Positions 39,810-47,925 of a stretch of DNA of 64,000 nt are shown one piece after another. The stretch is from NCBI RefSeq assembly GCF_012516375.2, contig NZ_CP051204.2, forward strand, positions 2,108,001 to 2,172,000, in the 5' to 3' direction. Origin of the DNA: Chitinophaga oryzae (GTDB lineage Bacteria; Bacteroidota; Bacteroidia; Chitinophagales; Chitinophagaceae). The notes below the pieces were generated by a model, which made no database searches, was not told the DNA's origin, and worked only from the letters and a program-made list of their open reading frames with translations. Each line of letters begins with the position of its first letter. Position 1 is the stretch's first letter. The position numbers and the translations under genes are program-made.

Positions 39810-41024
39810 ATGCAAACCTCTTCCCGACAAACTTATCTGGACTGGCTGCGGATCATAGCCATCGCCGGCGTGCTGATTTTCCATTCCGCCATGCCCTATG
39901 TGGCTTACTGGGAATGGCATATTAAAAACAATGCTACCAGCCACGTATTACTGGAAATGAATGATTTTCTGCACCGGTTCCGGATGCCGCTGTTGTTTTT
40001 TATCTCCGGCACCGTGAGCTATTACATGCTGCAGAGCCGTAGCGGGAGCGGTTTCCTGGGCCTCCGGTTCCGGCGCTTGTTTGTGCCGCTGCTGCTGGGC
40101 ATACTGGTGATTGTGCCGCCACAGGTGTACCTCGAGCGGGTGACACAGGGCTATAAAGGTAATTTCTGGCAGTTTTATGCCGGAATGTTTCGTACCGGCG
40201 CTTATCCCAAGGGCAATATGAGCTGGCATCATCTCTGGTTTATCTGTTACCTGCTGGTGTATGATATCCTGTGTGCTCCATTGTTTGTCTGGTGGTCATC
40301 TCCTGCAGGGAAAAAATGGCTGCAAAAGCTCAACGGGCTGGCCTCCGGCAAATGGATCTACCTGTTGATGGCGCCCAGCGTGATCTCGCACGCTTTTCTG
40401 TCCCGTATGTTCGGTGCCACCAACGACCTGGTCCACGATTATGCTTATTTCCCTTACTGGATGCTATACCTGGTGGCCGGTTTTGTCTGTATCGCCCATC
40501 CGCAGCTGATGGACAGCCTGGAGCGCAACCGGCGCAGCTCTTTTGCCCTGGCGTTCGTGAGCATCATCACGATCAACTATTTCCGGTGGAACGGGCTGGA
40601 GCCGGCACACGGCTGGCCGGGGTGGGCGGGCTGGTGTTATACCGCGCTGGCGGTGGTCAGCGCCTGGATGTGGGTGTTTACCGCTGTAGGGTACGGCAAA
40701 AGGTACCTTAACCGCAAAAGCCGGATGCTGGCTTATGCCAACGAGGCGGTGTATCCGTTTTATATCCTGCACCAGACGGTGATCGTCATATTGACCTACT
40801 ACCTGTCCACCCTGCAGGAGGATATCGGGCTGAAATATATTTTTACCGTTGTGATGACTTTCATGATAAGTATGAGTATCTTCCATTTGTTTATCCGGCC
40901 TTACGCGCCGATGCGCTTTCTGTTCGGCATGAAGCCGGCCACCCGCCGGGAGGCTAAAACAGGAACAGCGACAGGAACGCCGGATAGTCCTGCCTTACAA
41001 CCACACACAGTACCGCTGACATGA
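39810..41024 (+). CDS. Acyltransferase-3 family membrane protein (OafA/MdoC-like)
   Basis: 404 residues from the ATG at 39810 (a TTG at 39801 lies close to the -7 box). About ten membrane segments. The family's N-terminal motif is LDWLRIIAIAGVLIFHSAMP with the catalytic-type His near 30, followed by RFRMPLLFFISGTV. Such proteins O-acylate sugars or lipids using cytoplasmic acyl donors. It overlaps the sensor kinase gene by 4 bp (ATGA). Confidence 0.92.
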   Translation: MQTSSRQTYLDWLRIIAIAGVLIFHSAMPYVAYWEWHIKNNATSHVLLEMNDFLHRFRMPLLFFISGTVSYYMLQSRSGSGFLGLRFRRLFVPLLLGILVIVPPQVYLERVTQGYKGNFWQFYAGMFRTGAYPKGNMSWHHLWFICYLLVYDILCAPLFVWWSSPAGKKWLQKLNGLASGKWIYLLMAPSVISHAFLSRMFGATNDLVHDYAYFPYWMLYLVAGFVCIAHPQLMDSLERNRRSSFALAFVSIITINYFRWNGLEPAHGWPGWAGWCYTALAVVSAWMWVFTAVGYGKRYLNRKSRMLAYANEAVYPFYILHQTVIVILTYYLSTLQEDIGLKYIFTVVMTFMISMSIFHLFIRPYAPMRFLFGMKPATRREAKTGTATGTPDSPALQPHTVPLT

Positions 41025-42067
41025 GGTTCTTTACGAAATATATATTCCCTCCGCTATATGGACTGCTGGCGTATTTTACCATCCGCCTGCTGGCAGACTC
41101 CGTGTCGGGGATGCTGTTCTGGCGGCGCTCCTGGATGCTGAACGGCATAGAGATGACGTTCAGTGCGATCATGGGCTATGTGTTCATCTGGGCGTATAAC
41201 CGCCTGTTTGCCTACTATGACCGGCGGTGGCAGCACGATTTTTCTTCCAAACGGATCGGACAGGAAGTGCTGGGCGTTTTTCTGATCAACCTGCTGGTGC
41301 AAAATACTTTCCTGACCCCCATGGTGGCATTGACAGACGACGGGCTGCAATGGTATGACCTGGTAGATGTGAATCTCATTCCCCTGTTTTATGCGTTGAT
41401 TTATTATGGCGTAAGAAGGAGCCATCTTTATTTTCAGGCCTATGTGCAGAACCGGTTGCAGCTGGAAAAGATCACCAACGATAAACTGGAAACAGAACTA
41501 AAATTCCTGCGGGCGCAATACCATCCGCATTTCCTGTTCAATGCGCTGAACACCATTTATTTTCAGATGGACGATGATGTGGTGGCCGCCAAAAAAACGG
41601 TGGAGCAGTTTGCAGACCTGCTGCGGTACCAGTTGTACGACCAGCAGGAGATGGTGGGTATTCACCAGGAGATACAATACATGCAGCGGTTTATCGATCT
41701 GCAGAAGATACGTTCTTCTCCCCGGTTACGGCTGCAGTTGCAGTTTGACGAACAGTTGCAGGACGAAAAAGTGTATCCGTTACTGTTCCTTCCGCTGGTG
41801 GAAAATGCTTTTAAATACATCGGCGGCGACTACCTGTTGCAGCTGGAACTGCGCAAGCAAGGTAAGGAGATTAGTTTCCTGGTACAGAATTCCATCCCTG
41901 TTGTGGCGCCGGAGATAGACGGTTTGCCGGTAGTGCGGGAAAAAGGTATCGGGCTGGAGAACCTGCAGCGGCGCCTGGAACTGTTGTATCCGGACAGGCA
42001 TTATTTTTCTGCGGGCGTAAAAGAACATCAATTTGTAGCTGAATTAAAACTTACATTACAAGCATGA
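41021..42067 (+). CDS. LytS/YehU-type sensor histidine kinase
   Basis: 348 residues with four membrane segments (about 10-150), a short coiled coil (LQLEKITNDKLETELKF) and the His_kinase domain: phospho-acceptor His in YHPHFLFNALNTIYF, and the ATP-binding part with LPLVENAFKYIG and GIGLENLQRRLELLY. It overlaps its response regulator by 4 bp. Confidence 0.95.
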   Translation: MRFFTKYIFPPLYGLLAYFTIRLLADSVSGMLFWRRSWMLNGIEMTFSAIMGYVFIWAYNRLFAYYDRRWQHDFSSKRIGQEVLGVFLINLLVQNTFLTPMVALTDDGLQWYDLVDVNLIPLFYALIYYGVRRSHLYFQAYVQNRLQLEKITNDKLETELKFLRAQYHPHFLFNALNTIYFQMDDDVVAAKKTVEQFADLLRYQLYDQQEMVGIHQEIQYMQRFIDLQKIRSSPRLRLQLQFDEQLQDEKVYPLLFLPLVENAFKYIGGDYLLQLELRKQGKEISFLVQNSIPVVAPEIDGLPVVREKGIGLENLQRRLELLYPDRHYFSAGVKEHQFVAELKLTLQA

Positions 42068-42774
42068 ACCCTGTAACCATACGTTGCGTGATCACCGACG
42101 ATGAGCCGCTTGCTGCCAAAGGTATCATGGGATATGCAGCACGGACCGGCTTTCTGGAGGTGGTGGCTGTTTGTGAAGATGCGGTGCAGCTGAACGCCGT
42201 GTTAAAACAACAGCCGGCAGACCTGTTGTTCCTGGATATTGAAATGCCTTATATCTCCGGTATTGAATTTTTGAAAAATTATCCGCAGCCGCCGAAGGTG
42301 ATTTTCACTACCGCCTATGAGCGCTATGCCATGCAGGGTTTTGAACTGGACGTACTGGACTACCTGCTGAAGCCGATCTCTTTTGAGCGTTTTCTGAAGG
42401 CGGCCAACAAAGCGTACGATTACTTTGCAGCGCAGCGCACGCAGCAGTCTCCCTATTTCTTTATAAAGTCGGACAAAAAGCTGGAGAAGGTATTATACCA
42501 GGATATTCTTTTTGCAGAAGCATTGGAAAACTACGTGGCCGTATATACGACGGACCGGAAAATACTCACGCATGCCAGGCTGAAGTCCGTGATAGAGATG
42601 CTGCCGGCCCAGCAGTTTATTCAGCCGCATAAATCCTATGTGGTCAATATGCAACATATTGGCGCTATTGAAGGGAACATCCTGCATGTGGGCGCTTTTC
42701 AGGTACCTATCAGTAAATACCAGAAAGAAGAGGTGCTGGAGAAGATTGTCAACAACCGGCTGCTGCGGAAATAG
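42064..42774 (+). CDS. LytTR-family response regulator
   Basis: 236 residues: receiver (acidic pair in CVITDDEPLAAKG, Asp in LLFLDIEMPYISG, Lys in YLLKPISFERF) then a LytTR DNA-binding domain (about 135-232; DILFAEALENYVAVYTTDRK and FIQPHKSYVVNM). Partner of the preceding kinase. The target may include the acyltransferase gene of the same operon (inference). Confidence 0.95.
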   Translation: MNPVTIRCVITDDEPLAAKGIMGYAARTGFLEVVAVCEDAVQLNAVLKQQPADLLFLDIEMPYISGIEFLKNYPQPPKVIFTTAYERYAMQGFELDVLDYLLKPISFERFLKAANKAYDYFAAQRTQQSPYFFIKSDKKLEKVLYQDILFAEALENYVAVYTTDRKILTHARLKSVIEMLPAQQFIQPHKSYVVNMQHIGAIEGNILHVGAFQVPISKYQKEEVLEKIVNNRLLRK

Positions 42775-42840
42775 GCCGCCGGATGACAGACCTTGTTACA
42801 ACTGGCACCGCAATTGAGGCTTTTTCCTAAAAGAATGATT

Positions 42841-43413
42841 ATGAAAAAGCTTTGTATCCCTGTGTTGGCTATTGTGCTGATGGCTTGCGGACAACAGTCG
42901 AAACCGGCACAGGAAGAAAGACAGGACAGTACCGCCGCTGCGCCGGAAACGGTGGAGCCGGTGGATGAACGGACTTTTGTGGGGCACATGGCGGCGTCTG
43001 ATCTGAAAGAGATCAGGCTGGGAGAGCTGGCTTCACAGAAAGCTAAAAGCGCAAGGGTGAAAACTTTCGGGGCTGAGATCGTTAAAGAACGCACCGCGTC
43101 CACTTTGCAGCTGCAGGAGATAGCCCGCCAGGAAGGAACTACGCTGGCGCCAGAACTAAGCCGGAATGACCAGGATGAAATAGCGTCTATGCGTGACCGT
43201 GATAATATGGACCGGGCTTATATCAAGCGGATGGTACAGGAACAGAAGCGTACGGTCCAGCGATTGCAACGATATACTGATTCGAAAGATACCGCCATCA
43301 GTTCTTATGTCAAAAGAACGTTACCGGTGGCCAGCGCACGTTATGACGAGGCGGTTCAAATCCTGGAAGATATGCGTAAACAGATGAACAACAGGGATAT
43401 CTCCCACGATTAA
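42841..43413 (+). CDS. DUF4142 lipoprotein
   Basis: 190 residues from the ATG at 42841, where a lipoprotein signal begins (LCIPVLAIVLMAC, Cys near 16). The remainder is the helical DUF4142 fold (MAASDLKEIRLGELASQKA; TFGAEIVKERTAS; IKRMVQEQKRTVQRL), a ferritin-like bundle without known metal. Envelope protein, role unknown. Confidence 0.88.
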   Translation: MKKLCIPVLAIVLMACGQQSKPAQEERQDSTAAAPETVEPVDERTFVGHMAASDLKEIRLGELASQKAKSARVKTFGAEIVKERTASTLQLQEIARQEGTTLAPELSRNDQDEIASMRDRDNMDRAYIKRMVQEQKRTVQRLQRYTDSKDTAISSYVKRTLPVASARYDEAVQILEDMRKQMNNRDISHD

Positions 43414-43422
43414 ACGAAAAAC

Positions 43423-43917
43423 TTATTTCATTTTTGTACCCAGGTAACTTCTGCCTTCGGCCAGGTGATTGATGGCATCTGCCATCCGTTGGATCCGGGC
43501 ATCGGGCACACTGACTTCCATCAGCCACTGCAGGCATTTTTCCTGTTCAGCAGCCGGCATCGCCTGAAAGTTACGCAGCGCGGCCGGTTCGTCGTGAAGG
43601 CATTCCAGGAAATCATTGGGGATGATTTCCTTTGTTTGCTGACCCGCGGGATATAGTACTAACCTGACCTTTTCACCGGCTTCCTTTTTAATCTGTTTAC
43701 GGATAGCGGCTTTTACCGGCAGCATCATCACGCCTTTTTTGAGGGGCATGAGGTTGCAGGGCGGCAGTTCGTATTGATCAATGAAGCCACGTACCTTGCG
43801 CATGCCAAAATAGCCTTTGTCGCCCTGGGGCAAATCCGGCAGGCGGATGAAAGTCCATCCGCCTTTGCCGTCGAAACGTTCGAGTAAGAGGTCCTGGTCG
43901 ACCAGTGGTGTTTCCAT
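43423..43917 (-). CDS. YdeI/OmpD-associated family protein with DUF1905 domain
   Basis: 164 residues. The N-terminal beta-barrel DUF1905 part (about 1-90; FDGKGGWTFIRLPD, KVRGFIDQYELPP) is followed by a C-terminal YdeI helical part (IIPNDFLECLHDEP; EKCLQWLMEV). Described members affect resistance to peptides, but the mechanism is unclear. Confidence 0.88.
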   Translation of the reverse strand: METPLVDQDLLLERFDGKGGWTFIRLPDLPQGDKGYFGMRKVRGFIDQYELPPCNLMPLKKGVMMLPVKAAIRKQIKKEAGEKVRLVLYPAGQQTKEIIPNDFLECLHDEPAALRNFQAMPAAEQEKCLQWLMEVSVPDARIQRMADAINHLAEGRSYLGTKMK

Positions 43918-43945
43918 ATCAGGCCGGCAAGATAGCTAAATTTCG

Positions 43946-44773
43946 CTACTGCAGGAACTCCAGCACTGTCTGGTTAAATGTTTCCTTCAGCTCCACATTG
44001 GACAGGTGTACTGCCGGCAGCATGACCAGCCGGGCATCGGGGATAGCTACAGCGAGGAATGCGCTGTGCTCCGGTAAAGTTACGGTATCATCGTCGCCAC
44101 CGATAACCAGCGTTTGGTGCGGTATCAGCGGCGCTGTTTTGCGCAGGTCGCCATCGCGTACAGCCGCAAAGGAGCCTGCCAGCCCGGTGGGAGACATGGC
44201 CAGGATTACTTTCCGGAACGGTGCAATGCGGGGATCTTCAGCGTCGATCATGGCGGCGGGGAACCAGTTGCGGATAAACATGTTTTCAAATGCGGCCATA
44301 TCTGGATGCTGGCGCAGGGAGCGGATGTTATTGTTAAAACCTTCCTCCGGACCGAGATGGGCGGCAGTATGCGCCAGTATGAGTTTGTTTATCCGCTCCG
44401 GCGCATGCGTGGCGATGTACTGAGCAATGAAGCCGCCGAGGGAAAGCCCGAGGAAATGCACCCGTTCAATGCCGAGGTGGTCCAGCAGCGCTATAACGTC
44501 GAGGGACATACGGCTGAGGGAGTAATCGCCGGCCGGAGCGCCGGAAGCGCCGTTGCCCCTGGTGTCGAAACGCAGTATGCGGAAATAGGGACTGAAGGCC
44601 GCTATCTGCGCGTCCCACATGTGATAGTTGGTGGCAATGGAATTGGAAAATACCAGTACCGGGTTGCCGGCGTTGCCGTCCAGCTGGTAGGCAATGCGTA
44701 CACCGTCGCCGGTGGTGAAATATTGTTGTTGGCCTGAAATGACGCCGGCTGCTGTGCTAAGTGTATTGTTCAT
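43946..44773 (-). CDS. Alpha/beta-fold hydrolase (enol-lactonase type)
   Basis: 275 residues. Fold markers: oxyanion region VFSNSIATNYHMW, FDTRGNGASGAP, nucleophile Ser in FLGLSLGGFIAQY (near 119), Asp in VIGGDDDTV and His in PAVHLSNVE. Closest in look to 3-oxoadipate enol-lactonase. It may instead be a generic esterase, since no aromatic-catabolism genes are adjacent. Divergent from an AraC gene. Confidence 0.88.
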   Translation of the reverse strand: MNNTLSTAAGVISGQQQYFTTGDGVRIAYQLDGNAGNPVLVFSNSIATNYHMWDAQIAAFSPYFRILRFDTRGNGASGAPAGDYSLSRMSLDVIALLDHLGIERVHFLGLSLGGFIAQYIATHAPERINKLILAHTAAHLGPEEGFNNNIRSLRQHPDMAAFENMFIRNWFPAAMIDAEDPRIAPFRKVILAMSPTGLAGSFAAVRDGDLRKTAPLIPHQTLVIGGDDDTVTLPEHSAFLAVAIPDARLVMLPAVHLSNVELKETFNQTVLEFLQ

Positions 44774-44792
44774 CGTTGTATGTTTTGTGTTA

Positions 44793-44809
44793 TTGACAAG
44801 TCAAAATTA
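44793..44809 (-). promoter_or_regulatory. -7 box and palindrome of the hydrolase gene
   Basis: CAAAATTA (44802-44809) reads TAATTTTG on the minus strand, a TAnnTTTG match. It overlaps TTGACAAGTCAA (44793-44804), a 5-bp inverted repeat and possible operator for the divergent AraC regulator. Confidence 0.5.
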
Positions 44810-44868
44810 GGACGGCCGGAACTGGTGACGGAGGTATATCCCCGGGTTTATTCAGTATATTTACAGGT

Positions 44869-45735
44869 ATGGAAAAATTACTTTACCGGCCGTTTGATTT
44901 ACAGGTGTCAGCAGAAGAGCAGTGGGAGAAACGCCCGCTGGTATATCACTTTTTTGAGATTGTGCATATACTGGAAGGCAGCGGCTCAAGGGAGGTAAAC
45001 CTGAATAAACTGTCTTACGCCAAGGGAGATACTTTTCTTTTTACACCGTTGGACTGCAGGGGATTTCTCAGCGAAACACCTACCCGTTTCTGTTCCATCC
45101 GCTTCTCAGAAATATTTATCTCCCAATATAAACAGGCACAGGACCAGGAGCGCGCGCTCCGGTGGCTGAAGCAGCTGGAGCATATTTTCTTTCAGCATAA
45201 CCGCTTTCAGTGTATACAGATCACTGATCCGGCAGATCATCGTATTATCGGGCAGCTGGTCCACAGTATGATAGAAGAGCATCATCAGCAGAAAGACCAC
45301 TACCAGGAGAATATGCAACATTTTATCTCCCTGTTGCTCAACATACTGGCCCGCAATGTGGCCGACAGCACCCGGGAAAGCGCCCGTGATGGGGAAGAGC
45401 CGCTGATCAATAAAATGCTGGTGCATATCCACACGCATATCGGTGAGCCGGACCGGCTAAAGATGGAGTTTCTGGCCGCCAGTTTCCACTTGTCAGCCAA
45501 CTACGTCAGCGAATACTTCAAGAAGTTTACCGGCGTGGGGCTGCAGCAATATATCAGCCAATACAGGATGAAACTGGTAGAACAGCGGTTGCTCAACAGT
45601 GCGCTGACGATCGGGCAGATCGCCGACGAGTTTGGGTTTACCGATGAAAGTCATCTCAACAGGGTATTCAGAAAACAACATGGCGTGAGCCCTACCGTTT
45701 TCCGTAAACCAGCGGTGAAAGGAGTTGTGGCCTGA
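44869..45735 (+). CDS. AraC-family transcriptional regulator
   Basis: 288 residues: cupin-like sensor (YHFFEIVHILEGSGSREV) and C-terminal double helix-turn-helix (SFHLSANYVSEYFKKFTG; IGQIADEFGFTDESHLNRVF). Clear paralogue of the protein at 30742-31596, sharing the FTDESHLxRxFRK block. Likely regulator of the divergent alpha/beta hydrolase. Confidence 0.92.
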   Translation: MEKLLYRPFDLQVSAEEQWEKRPLVYHFFEIVHILEGSGSREVNLNKLSYAKGDTFLFTPLDCRGFLSETPTRFCSIRFSEIFISQYKQAQDQERALRWLKQLEHIFFQHNRFQCIQITDPADHRIIGQLVHSMIEEHHQQKDHYQENMQHFISLLLNILARNVADSTRESARDGEEPLINKMLVHIHTHIGEPDRLKMEFLAASFHLSANYVSEYFKKFTGVGLQQYISQYRMKLVEQRLLNSALTIGQIADEFGFTDESHLNRVFRKQHGVSPTVFRKPAVKGVVA

Positions 45736-45754
45736 TCATGGCTGATGTATTTTA

Positions 45755-45785
45755 GTCCCGTTCAGCGGGACAGTTATTTTGTTTT
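45755..45785 (+). terminator. Weak terminator after the AraC gene
   Basis: GTCCCG / CGGGAC 6-bp stem with 5-nt loop, then AGTTATTTTG. It lies just before the GrpB start. Confidence 0.45.
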
Positions 45786-45804
45786 TTATGTAAAAATTAA
45801 GAAG

Positions 45805-46431
45805 ATGTCTGTTGACCGTAACCTGTATTATATTCCAGCCTCCCTTTCTGTAGATGATATCATTCATCAGGCGGAATCAGACCCGGATGAAGTGCCCTGG
45901 GTAAGAGGCGTTCCTGTACGGGAACAGATTCACATTGAAGATTATAACCCGCAGTGGCCCGTATGGTTTGAGCAGCTGAAAGCCAGGGTGCAGCAGGCGC
46001 TCGGTGCTGCGGCTCTGCACATAGAGCATGTCGGTTCAACGGCAGTGGAGCAGTTGCCCGCCAAACCGGTGATAGACATGGATGTGATAGTAGCAGATCC
46101 GGTTGACGAAGCTGCTTATGTCCCCGCCCTGGAAGCGCTTGGCTACCGGCTGGAGGTGCGGGAGCCTTCATGGTACCAGCATCGTATGTTCCGGCTGGAG
46201 CAACCGCGGGTGAACCTGCATATTTTCGGTCCTGAATGCCCCGAGGCGGTACGGCATATCCTGTTCCGCAACTGGCTCCGCCAGCATCCCGAAGACAGGG
46301 AGCGTTATGCTGCCATCAAGTATGAAGCAGCCAGAGGCGTGGATAACGCCGGTGATTACAACGCCAAAAAGAACGCCGTGGTAAAAGCTATTTATGACCG
46401 GATGTACCGGGCGCTGGGACTGGTGAGCTAG
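45805..46431 (+). CDS. GrpB family protein (nucleotidyltransferase fold)
   Basis: 208 residues from the ATG at 45805, which excludes 20 residues of frame that run through the AraC terminator. GrpB blocks: EDYNPQWPVWFEQLKARV, IEHVGSTAVEQLPAKPVID and the ending KYEAARG. The family resembles nucleotidyltransferases (HVGST with a later Asp pair in IDMDVIV). It carries about 40 extra residues at the N terminus. Biological role unknown. Confidence 0.88.
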   Translation: MSVDRNLYYIPASLSVDDIIHQAESDPDEVPWVRGVPVREQIHIEDYNPQWPVWFEQLKARVQQALGAAALHIEHVGSTAVEQLPAKPVIDMDVIVADPVDEAAYVPALEALGYRLEVREPSWYQHRMFRLEQPRVNLHIFGPECPEAVRHILFRNWLRQHPEDRERYAAIKYEAARGVDNAGDYNAKKNAVVKAIYDRMYRALGLVS

Positions 46432-46506
46432 ATAAGAATGGGCGATATAACCCTCTGCCATATATGAAATTCCCTTAAATTGGAGCATAACTTAAACCAA
46501 CACATT

Positions 46507-47730
46507 ATGAAAAAATTACTGTTGTTAGCCGCTTTCCTACCGCTGATGGCTGTAGCACAGGACAAAGGCATGCATTTCGAGCATGGCTCCTGGGCAGAGA
46601 TCAAAGCCAAGGCCAAAGCAGAAAACAAGTACATTTTTGTAGACTGCTACACTACCTGGTGCGGCCCCTGCAAATACATGTCCGCCAACATTTTCCCGCA
46701 GGAAAAAGTGGGAGACTTCATGAATGAGAAATATCTCAACGTAAAGGTGCAGATGGACAAGACGCCCAAGGATGGGGAAGACGTTAAAAAATGGTATGCT
46801 GACGCAGAGCAGATTGACAAGGATTATACTATCCGCGCATATCCTACTTTCCTGGTTTTCGCGCCTGACGGCCAGATCGTTGACCGGCAGGTAGGCGGCG
46901 CCGATGCGGACATGTTCATCGAAAGATGCGCCGCTTCCCTCGATCCTGCCAAACAATATTATCCGCAGCTGGCGAAATATAAAAACGGTCAGAAAGACAC
47001 TGCTTTCCTGCGTAAGCTGGCCCTGCTCGCCCTGGACAAATACGATCAGGCAAACGCTGAAGCTGTAGCCAAAGAATACATCAGTCAACAGAAAGACCTT
47101 TATACACCTGTCAACATCAACTTTGTAGCGAAATTCACCCAGAGCTCAAAAGATCCCGGCTTTGATATGTTCCTGCATCATGCCGACAAAGTGAATAAAG
47201 TACTGGGCGCCGGCAAAGCAGAAGCGAAAGTAATGGAGATCGCCGCCAGAGAAGAGGTATATTCTAAATTGCGGCCTCAGGAGAGTGCGCCGGACTGGGC
47301 TTCCATCGAAAAAACTGTGAAAGCCAAGTACCCTGCTATCGCGGAAGAGCTGATGCTGAAAACCAAGATTCAATATTTCAGCTACATGAAAGACGCCGAT
47401 AACGCGGTGGCTAACATCGTTGCCTATATGAAAAAATACGGTCATAAAGCAGATCCGCAGGCACTGAATGAGTATGCATGGACCATCTTCGAAAAATGCA
47501 ACGATCAGAAATGCATAGAGGAGGCGCTGGAGTGGAGCAAACGTTCTTTCAAAGACAACGAGTATCCCGCTTTCATGGACACGTATGCTAACCTGCTGTA
47601 CAAAGCCGGTAAAAAGGCTGAGGCGCTGGTATGGGAAGAGAAAGCCATGAACAAGGCAGAAGGAGACGAGAAAAAGAACTATGAGGCTACCCTGGAGAAA
47701 ATGAAAAAAGGCGAGAAATACTGGAACTAG
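46507..47730 (+). CDS. Thioredoxin-fold protein with helical repeat tail, secreted
   Basis: 407 residues from the ATG at 46507 with a signal peptide (LLLLAAFLPLMAVAQ). Residues 30-150 are a thioredoxin domain with the active site YTTWCGPCKYM (CGPC) and cis-Pro in IRAYPTFLVF. The rest is alpha-helical with TPR-like spacing (ALNEYAWTIFEKC, EEALEWSKRSFKD, YANLLYKAGKKAEAL). Likely a periplasmic disulfide handler. Well terminated. Confidence 0.9.
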   Translation: MKKLLLLAAFLPLMAVAQDKGMHFEHGSWAEIKAKAKAENKYIFVDCYTTWCGPCKYMSANIFPQEKVGDFMNEKYLNVKVQMDKTPKDGEDVKKWYADAEQIDKDYTIRAYPTFLVFAPDGQIVDRQVGGADADMFIERCAASLDPAKQYYPQLAKYKNGQKDTAFLRKLALLALDKYDQANAEAVAKEYISQQKDLYTPVNINFVAKFTQSSKDPGFDMFLHHADKVNKVLGAGKAEAKVMEIAAREEVYSKLRPQESAPDWASIEKTVKAKYPAIAEELMLKTKIQYFSYMKDADNAVANIVAYMKKYGHKADPQALNEYAWTIFEKCNDQKCIEEALEWSKRSFKDNEYPAFMDTYANLLYKAGKKAEALVWEEKAMNKAEGDEKKNYEATLEKMKKGEKYWN

Positions 47731-47758
47731 CCTGAGCATTTAATATGTAATTATAAAG

Positions 47759-47785
47759 CCGTGCCTGTTACAGGCGCGGTTTTTT
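47759..47785 (+). terminator. Rho-independent terminator of the thioredoxin gene
   Basis: CCGTGCCTG / CAGGCGCGG (9 bp, one G-U pair) with a TTA loop followed by six T. Confidence 0.88.
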
Positions 47786-47925
47786 GTTGGTTATACCCGT
47801 CCGGAAATGCTGTTGCAGTAACAGGTTGTAGCTTCAGTATAACGCAACACGAATATTCCACAGATTCCACGATACTTAAACCCAAACCGATATCCTGAAA
47901 AACCTTCAACCCAAAATCCACATAC

